This document shows, one piece after another, positions 6,335 through 11,088 of a stretch of DNA of 11,088 nt. Made by a program: the position numbers and the translations under genes. The DNA comes from Deltaproteobacteria bacterium. GTDB lineage: Bacteria; Desulfobacterota; GWC2-55-46. The stretch lies in contig JACREV010000097.1 in NCBI GenBank assembly GCA_016218095.1, forward strand, positions 1 through 11,088, in the 5' to 3' direction. How positions within the stretch are numbered: the first letter of the stretch is position 1; every line of letters begins with the position of its first letter. The notes beneath the pieces are model-generated. The model was not told the origin of the DNA. It did not search any database and saw only the letters and a program-made list of their open reading frames with translations.

Positions 6335-7681
6335 CTACCTGGTCCTTATGTTGTACCTCGTAATGAGCCTGGAGAGGTACTGCCTGCTTATGCCGAGCTC
6401 CACAGCCGAGCGCGTAACCGCGCCCTTGTTCCTAAGGAGCGTTTCCTGTATCAACCTTTTCTTGAACCGCTCCTTGGCCTCGATGAAACCGGCTCCGGTC
6501 TCCTCCGCGGTTTCATTCTCTCCCAGGGCAAGGTCCTCAGGCGTTATCTCTTTGCCTCTGCAGAGGGCGACGGCCCTTTTTACCTTGTTCTCAAGCTCCC
6601 TGATGTTCCCGGGCCACGTGTAGGATTTAAGGGCGTCGACAGCGGCCCTCGAATAGCCCGATACCTGTATATTGAACTCGGATGAGTATTTCCTGAGGAG
6701 CTTTAGCGCCATGACGCATATGTCCTCCCCGCGCTCACGAAGCGGCGGCATCTCGAGTATCACTACCCCGAGCCTGTAGAAGAGGTCCTCCCTGAAGGAC
6801 CCCTTCCTGATCATCGATCTCAGGTCCCTGTTCGTCGCGGCGATGACCCGCGCGTTCACCTCTACCGGGTTCCGTCCGCCGATCGGCTCTATGGCGCTCT
6901 CCTGGAGGAACCTTAGGAGCTTGACCTGTAGCTTCGGGGAGAGTTCGCCGACCTCGTCCAAAAAGAGCGTGCCGCCGTCCGCGCCCTCTATCCTGCCGGC
7001 CTTTCTGGAGTCGGCCCCGGTAAACGAGCCCTTCTCGTACCCGAAAAGCTCGCTCTCAAGGAGGTTTTCAGGTATCGCGCCGCAGTTTATGACTGTAAGC
7101 GGCCCGTCCTTGCGCGCGCTCATGAGGTGTATCGCGTTCGCGGCGAGCTCCTTACCGGTGCCTGATTCGCCTAACACGAGGACCGGCACGTCGACCGGCG
7201 CGACCTTCCCGATGACGCGGAAGACCTCCTGCATGGGCTCGCTCTCCCCGGTCATCTCGAACGGGGGGCCATTCGCGGAAACTTCCGCGGGCCTGCGCTC
7301 CCGCCGTATCCGGAAGAGGTCGGCGGCCCTTCTTACCACCACGCAGAGCTCCTTGAAATCCACGGGCCTCTCGAAGAGGTCGTAAGCCCCGGCGTCGAGG
7401 GCCTTAAGCCCGGCGTCCGCGAGGCCATCCGAGACCACGACGACCCTAAGGTCCATGTCGAGCCTTGAGATCTCCGAGACCGCCTGCCGCGCTCCAAACG
7501 GGTCTCTGCCGGACATGAGGTCGACGACAGCCGCCGAGTGGGCCTCTGCTCTCAGCATGCGGAGGGCGTCGTCAAGCCCGGGCGCCTCGCTGAAGCAGAA
7601 GCCGGGCGGCATCTCGCGTTTGAGCCCCGCCGCGATCCCGGCGTCCGGGCTCAATATGAGCACGGGCTTAATCCTGGACAT
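6335..7681 (-). CDS. NtrC-family sigma54-dependent activator with degenerate receiver domain
   Basis: A 448-residue transcription activator in three parts. Residues 1-115 form a receiver-like domain, about 140-375 an AAA+ sigma54-interaction domain, and about 405-448 a Fis-type helix-turn-helix (SRQYLSRLI recognition region). The AAA+ domain has Walker A GESGTGKE (171-178), the sigma54 loop as GSFTGA (218-223, against the usual GAFTGA), Walker B GGTLFLDE (236-243) and FREDLFYRL. The receiver keeps the likely phospho-acceptor Asp54 and Ser84. The acidic metal-binding pair is Ser11-Pro12, and the conserved Lys is Arg105. Phosphorylation may therefore be lost or altered. The start is the ATG at 7681, with AAGGGG 7 bases upstream overlapping the stop of the wbpA-like gene. 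The open frame continues upstream to 8188 but there it only shadows that gene. It sits 11 bp after the dehydrogenase gene, in the same likely operon as PrsR, and its targets are unknown. Confidence 0.9.
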   Translation of the reverse strand: MSRIKPVLILSPDAGIAAGLKREMPPGFCFSEAPGLDDALRMLRAEAHSAAVVDLMSGRDPFGARQAVSEISRLDMDLRVVVVSDGLADAGLKALDAGAYDLFERPVDFKELCVVVRRAADLFRIRRERRPAEVSANGPPFEMTGESEPMQEVFRVIGKVAPVDVPVLVLGESGTGKELAANAIHLMSARKDGPLTVINCGAIPENLLESELFGYEKGSFTGADSRKAGRIEGADGGTLFLDEVGELSPKLQVKLLRFLQESAIEPIGGRNPVEVNARVIAATNRDLRSMIRKGSFREDLFYRLGVVILEMPPLRERGEDICVMALKLLRKYSSEFNIQVSGYSRAAVDALKSYTWPGNIRELENKVKRAVALCRGKEITPEDLALGENETAEETGAGFIEAKERFKKRLIQETLLRNKGAVTRSAVELGISRQYLSRLITRYNIRTR

Positions 7682-7688
7682 GGGTCGA

Positions 7689-7694
7689 CCCCTT
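7689..7694 (-). promoter_or_regulatory. ribosome binding site of the second activator, overlapping the dehydrogenase stop codon
   Basis: AAGGGG on the minus strand begins within the TAA stop of the dehydrogenase gene (7693-7695), 7 bases before the ATG at 7681. It fixes the activator start, well inside the longer open frame, and suggests translational coupling. Confidence 0.7.
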
Positions 7695-9015
7695 ATGCCT
7701 TGACGATCTTGTCGCTCTGTATGCCGGCGGTGGCGTTCCTCGTGTCCACGACGAGCCGGCTGTTCTCGACTATCCGGGGATAGTCGTACGAGCTGTGGTC
7801 CGTGGCTATGAGGACGCAGTCGTATCGTTTGAGCCCCTTGTAGTCGAGCTCCCTGGAGCGGAGCTTCATCGGCCTTCTGTGGCATTCTGCGACGGGTATG
7901 AACGGGTCGTTGTATGAGACCTCCGCCCCCTTCTCCTTCAATATCCTTATGAGCTCGAGAGAGGGGGATTCGCGCAGGTCGTCGACGTTCTTTTTGTAGG
8001 CAACGCCTAAAAGGAGTATCTCCGAGCCCCGTATGCTTTTCCCCCTGCCGTTCAGGGCCTCCATCACCTTCTGGACGACGTAGTACGGCATGTTGGTGTT
8101 TATCTCGCCGGCGAGCTCTATGAAGCGCGTGGAAAAATCGTACTCGCGCGCCTTCCACGTCAGATAAAACGGGTCTATGGGGATGCAATGGCCTCCGAGC
8201 CCAGGCCCGGGATAGAAGGCCTGGAAGCCGAACGGCTTGGTGTTGGAGGCCTTTATCACCTCCCAGACGTCGATATCCATCCTGTCGCAGAGCATCTTGA
8301 GCTCGTTAACAAGCGCGATGTTGACCGAGCGGTAGATGTTCTCGAGGAGCTTCGACATCTCGGCGACCTTCGTGGAGCTTACCGGTATCACGGAATCGAC
8401 TATCTTCGAGTAGAGCGCGCACCCGGCCTTCGCGCACCGCTCCGTTATCCCGCCGACTATCTTCGGCGTGTTCCGCGTCGTGAAGTCTTGTCTCCCCGGG
8501 TCCTCCCTTTCGGGGGAGAAGACGAGGAAGAAGTCGCGCCCGGCCTTAAGCCCGTCCCTTGCGAAAAGCGGCAGGAGTATCTCCTCGGTCGTGCCTGGGT
8601 AGGTGGTGGATTCGAGCGAGACGAGCGTGCCGGGCCTTAAGTGTCTCGCGACCTCCCGCGCCGAGGCCTCGACGTGCGTGAGGTCGGGCTCGCGCTTGTC
8701 AGAGAGAGGCGTCGGGACGCATATGATTATCGCGCCCGCCCTGGAAAGGAGCGAGAAATCGGTCGTTGGATGGAAGGCGGGCGAGGGGCCGTTGACGAAA
8801 CCCGCGATTTTTTCCGACGGGATGTGCTTTATGTAGGACTCCCCGTCGGTAAGAGACCTGACCTTTGACGCGTCCAGGTCGAAGCCTATCACCCTGAACC
8901 CTTCCTCGCAGAACCGGAGCACTATCGGGAGCCCGACGTAGCCGAGCCCCACAACACCCACCGTGATATTCTTCCCGTCGATTGACCGTAGGAGGTCTTT
9001 ATAGAATCCCGCCAT
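7693..9015 (-). CDS. wbpA: UDP-N-acetyl-D-glucosamine 6-dehydrogenase (WbpA-like nucleotide-sugar dehydrogenase)
   Basis: A 440-residue cytoplasmic enzyme of the UDP-glucose/UDP-ManNAc dehydrogenase family. It oxidises C6 of a UDP-sugar to the uronic acid with two NAD+, supplying acidic sugars for polysaccharide or O-antigen. The N-terminal Rossmann domain has the nucleotide site GLGYVGLP (residues 23-30). The central helical part has SPEREDPG (167-174) and EMSKLLEN (219-226, with Lys222 and Asn226). The catalytic cysteine is Cys277 in GLGGHCIPIDP. The C-terminal domain has GVAYKKNVDDLRESPS, which binds UDP-sugar. The SPEREDPG and FYLTWKAREY segments are typical of WbpA (UDP-GlcNAc) rather than UDP-glucose or UDP-ManNAc enzymes, so that substrate is preferred but not proven. 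Length is normal and all key residues are present. The ATG at 9015 has AAAGGGG 5 bases upstream and lies 2 bp after the prsR stop, so the genes are coupled. Its place between two sigma54 activators ties it to the polysaccharide side of the exosortase system. Confidence 0.88.
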   Translation of the reverse strand: MAGFYKDLLRSIDGKNITVGVVGLGYVGLPIVLRFCEEGFRVIGFDLDASKVRSLTDGESYIKHIPSEKIAGFVNGPSPAFHPTTDFSLLSRAGAIIICVPTPLSDKREPDLTHVEASAREVARHLRPGTLVSLESTTYPGTTEEILLPLFARDGLKAGRDFFLVFSPEREDPGRQDFTTRNTPKIVGGITERCAKAGCALYSKIVDSVIPVSSTKVAEMSKLLENIYRSVNIALVNELKMLCDRMDIDVWEVIKASNTKPFGFQAFYPGPGLGGHCIPIDPFYLTWKAREYDFSTRFIELAGEINTNMPYYVVQKVMEALNGRGKSIRGSEILLLGVAYKKNVDDLRESPSLELIRILKEKGAEVSYNDPFIPVAECHRRPMKLRSRELDYKGLKRYDCVLIATDHSSYDYPRIVENSRLVVDTRNATAGIQSDKIVKA

Positions 9016-9017
9016 GT

Positions 9018-10382
9018 CTACCCCTTTCTCTGCGCGTCCAGCATAGGATGTCTTTTGATGATGCTGTGGACAGTCGGCCTGCTGAGTCCCAGCTCCTCCG
9101 CGGCCCTGCTTATGTTCCCGTTATGTTTTTGGATGGCGAGTTGGACGAACTTTACTTCGAGGTCCTCTTTGGCTTTCTTAAGGTCGAGCGTCTCTCTCTT
9201 TTCCTCGCCGGGCGTAAAACCGAGGTCGGAGGGCCTTATGAGGTGTCCCTCGGCGAAGGTGACGGCCCTCCTGATCCTGTTTTCGAGCTCCCTCACGTTG
9301 CCCGGCCAGTCATGCGCCTTTAACGTCTCTATCGCCTCGGTCGACAGGTGCTTGGGGTTGTCCGCGTCCGGCGAGAACTTGGCGAGGAGCGATTTCGCCA
9401 TTATGACGAGGTCGTCGCCCCGCTCGCGGAGCGGCGGGAGGTCGATCGTCACGACCGCGAGCCTGTAGTAGAGGTCTTCGCGGAACCTGCCTTCTGAAAT
9501 GAGCTTTTTAACGCCCCGGTTGGTGGCGGCGATGACCCGCACGTCCATTTCAAGCGCGCCCCTTCCCCCGACCCTCTCTATCTTGTGGTCCTGCAGGAAC
9601 CGGAGGAGCTTCACCTGCAGGGCGAGCGGGAGCTCGCCGAGCTCGTCTAAAAAAAGCGTCCCCCCCTCCGCCGACTCGATCCTCCCGTTCCTTTGGGCGT
9701 GCGCTCCGGTAAAGGCGCCCTTCTCGTGGCCGAAGAGCTCGGTCTCAAGTAGGTTCTCGGGTATCGCCCCGCAGTTTATCGGGATGAAGGGCCTGGAGCG
9801 CCGCGAGCTCTCGTTGTGAATGGCTCTGGCGATAAGCTCCTTTCCGGTGCCGCTCTCTCCGGTTATGAGGACGGGGACGCCGGTAGCCGCGACCTTCCTT
9901 ACGGTCACGAAGACGTCGAGCATCTTCTGGCTCGTGCCGATGATCTCGCCGAACTGCTTCGACCCGCTCTCCCTCTGGTGCCTGAAGTACTCGGTCTCGA
10001 GCGTGTGGACGTAGTACGCGCGCCTTAATATTACTTTAAGCTCCTCGACGTCGATGGGCTTGGTGAAGAGGTCGTGCGCGCCCATGGAGATGGCCTTGAG
10101 CGCTTCGGCCCTCCCGGCCATGCCGGTCACTATTATGACCTTGGTAACGGGGTCGTACCTGAGTATCCTCCGCAGGAGGCCCAGGCCCTCGGCAGCGTCT
10201 TCGGGCGAAGGCGGGAGGCCGAGGTCGAGCGTAACGATCGCCGGCCTTATGCTCGTAAAGACCTGCATGGCGGCCTCCGCCCCGGAGGCGACGAATACGT
10301 TGTAGTCGTCGACGAGCGCCCATTTCATCTGCGAGCTTATGGTCTCGTCGTCCTCTATTATGAGAAGGTCATGCTTGTTCAT
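9018..10382 (-). CDS. prsR: PrsR-like response regulator, sigma54-dependent (exosortase/PEP-CTERM system)
   Basis: A 454-residue NtrC-type activator. The receiver domain (about 1-125) has a complete active site: Glu10, Asp11, phospho-acceptor Asp53, Thr86 and Lys108. The AAA+ sigma54-interaction domain (about 145-380) has Walker A GESGTGKE (175-182), GAFTGA (222-227) and Walker B GGTLFLDE (240-247). A Fis-type helix-turn-helix (SRAAEELGLSRPTVHSII) lies near residues 420-445. The segments SQMKWAL, VTLDLGLPP and KPIDVEELKVILRRA resemble the PrsR family known from exosortase genomes, distinguishing it from generic AtoC/NtrC. Once phosphorylated it would drive sigma54 promoters of PEP-CTERM or polysaccharide genes; none is recognisable in the gaps here. 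The ATG at 10382 follows the kinase stop by 18 bp, with a modest AAGGCGG site 8 bases upstream, so kinase and regulator are very likely cognate partners. The protein appears intact. Confidence 0.88.
   Translation of the reverse strand: MNKHDLLIIEDDETISSQMKWALVDDYNVFVASGAEAAMQVFTSIRPAIVTLDLGLPPSPEDAAEGLGLLRRILRYDPVTKVIIVTGMAGRAEALKAISMGAHDLFTKPIDVEELKVILRRAYYVHTLETEYFRHQRESGSKQFGEIIGTSQKMLDVFVTVRKVAATGVPVLITGESGTGKELIARAIHNESSRRSRPFIPINCGAIPENLLETELFGHEKGAFTGAHAQRNGRIESAEGGTLFLDELGELPLALQVKLLRFLQDHKIERVGGRGALEMDVRVIAATNRGVKKLISEGRFREDLYYRLAVVTIDLPPLRERGDDLVIMAKSLLAKFSPDADNPKHLSTEAIETLKAHDWPGNVRELENRIRRAVTFAEGHLIRPSDLGFTPGEEKRETLDLKKAKEDLEVKFVQLAIQKHNGNISRAAEELGLSRPTVHSIIKRHPMLDAQRKG
9021..9027 (-). 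promoter_or_regulatory. ribosome binding site of the dehydrogenase gene, inside the end of prsR
   Basis: AAAGGGG on the minus strand, 5 bases before the ATG at 9015, lies in the last codons of prsR. This strong site in a 2-bp junction indicates coupled expression of the two genes. Confidence 0.7.
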
Positions 10383-10400
10383 TTTACCGGCCGCCTTTTC

Positions 10401-11088
10401 TCAGCACGCGAGACGCTCCCTCTTTATGGGGAGCTTAAGCGTGAATGAGGCTCCATTGCCCTCCGAGCTCTCCACCTCTATCGAGCCACCGTGGGCCTCA
10501 AGTATCGCCCTTGAATGGACCAGCCCGACTCCGAGTCCGGTCTTTTTTGTGGTGTTGAACGGCCTCCAGAGGCATGTCTCGGCGAAGGCGCGGCTTATTC
10601 CATTGCCGTTGTCCGATATCGTGACAAAGAGGCTTTCGGCGTCGAAGGCGCACGTTATGGAGATCCTGCCGCCGCTCTGGAGCGCGTCGCAGGCGTTCTT
10701 GACGATGTTCAGGAAGACGCTCTCCATCGCCTCGGAGTCGATATCGACCGGCGGGAGCGCGCCGGATGAAAGGTCAAGGTGGACGCGCTTGTGTTCGAGC
10801 TCGTGCTTGAGCTTCTCTATCGCGCGCCTTATGCACTCCGAGATGTCCGCGGAGCGCCTGTCCAGCTCTATTGCGCGCGGCGGGTCCCCGAGCCGCTCGA
10901 TGAGTTTTTTCATCCTGCCGACGGATGCGTCTATGGCGGTTATGGCGTCCCTCTGGAACTCGGGCCTCGTGATGTTCGTCCGCGCGTTATGGCTTACGAG
11001 CGAGAGGGCGTTGGCGAGGTTCTTGAGGTCATGGAGGATGAACGACGACATCCTGTGGCGCACCTCGGCCTCCATGGCGGATGAGAGC
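10401..11088 (-). CDS. prsK: PrsK-like sensor histidine kinase, C-terminal part (5' end outside window)
   Basis: About 228 C-terminal residues of a histidine kinase; the frame is open through the right edge (four further in-frame codons precede the first ATG at 11075), so that ATG is not the start. PrsK proteins are much longer, with N-terminal membrane segments and a GAF domain, which would lie outside. The dimerisation box FILHDLKNLANALSL carries the phospho-accepting His (15 residues after that internal Met). It is followed by NITRPEFQRDA, resembling PrsK. The ATPase domain has an N box (NIVKNACDAL), G1 (DNGNGI), an F-box-like WRPFNTTKK, and a G2 lid GLGVGL. All catalytic motifs are present. 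It would phosphorylate the PrsR-like protein encoded 18 bp downstream. The PrsK name rests on the H-box neighbourhood and the adjacent prsR; another class of orphan kinase is possible. The signal sensed is unknown. Confidence 0.8.
   Translation of the reverse strand, partial: LSSAMEAEVRHRMSSFILHDLKNLANALSLVSHNARTNITRPEFQRDAITAIDASVGRMKKLIERLGDPPRAIELDRRSADISECIRRAIEKLKHELEHKRVHLDLSSGALPPVDIDSEAMESVFLNIVKNACDALQSGGRISITCAFDAESLFVTISDNGNGISRAFAETCLWRPFNTTKKTGLGVGLVHSRAILEAHGGSIEVESSEGNGASFTLKLPIKRERLAC

Noticed and set aside
7682..8188. Long N-terminal extension of the second activator's open frame (169 extra residues)
   Set aside because: It lies wholly over the wbpA-like gene, is rich in Arg, His and Gly like a frame shadow, and a good ribosome site marks the ATG at 7681, where receiver-domain homology begins.
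1..11088. CRISPR arrays, tRNA/rRNA genes, insertion sequences, toxin-antitoxin or defence genes
   Set aside because: Coding regions fill nearly all the window. I saw no spaced repeats, no transposase motifs, no terminal inverted repeats and no RNA-gene signatures. The only large-scale repetition is at protein level in the TPR arrays.

Overview
The window is a GC-rich, gene-dense piece of a Gram-negative chromosome. Two features identify the cell type: a lipoprotein with a lipobox and a GspN-type protein, both of which imply an outer membrane, and a PrsK/PrsR two-component pair of the exosortase/PEP-CTERM type. Isoleucine ATA and arginine AGG codons are common despite the high GC. Together with an ADP-forming acyl-CoA synthetase, this suggests an uncultured Desulfobacterota/Nitrospirota-like bacterium. 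That placement is inference with moderate to low confidence.

Layout. The left end (1-2087, plus strand) holds the 3' part of a fused ADP-forming acetyl/acyl-CoA synthetase, then a GspN-like single-pass membrane protein. Everything else is on the minus strand and is read from right to left: 3' part of a PrsK-like histidine kinase (10401-11088), PrsR-like sigma54 response regulator (9018-10382), WbpA-like UDP-N-acetylglucosamine dehydrogenase (7693-9015), a second NtrC-type sigma54 activator with a degenerate receiver domain (6335-7681), a 105-bp intergenic region with a hairpin and palindromes, a secreted TPR protein (4397-6229), and a PrsT-like TPR lipoprotein (2084-4390). The last gene converges on gspN with a 4-bp overlap of the ends. 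No intergenic gap exceeds 300 bases.

How it fits together. PrsK, PrsR and PrsT are known companions of exosortase (EpsH/XrtA) systems, which couple extracellular polysaccharide production to sorting of PEP-CTERM proteins. WbpA makes a uronic-acid precursor for polysaccharide, and the TPR proteins would work in the periplasm or at the outer membrane as assembly scaffolds. The most likely reading is the regulatory and accessory edge of an exopolysaccharide/exosortase locus. The exosortase, glycosyltransferases and PEP-CTERM substrates are not in this window and would be expected beyond the right edge or elsewhere. The least ordinary items are the second activator with its altered phosphorylation site, the dehydrogenase gene between two sigma54 activators, and the possible structured element before the TPR pair.
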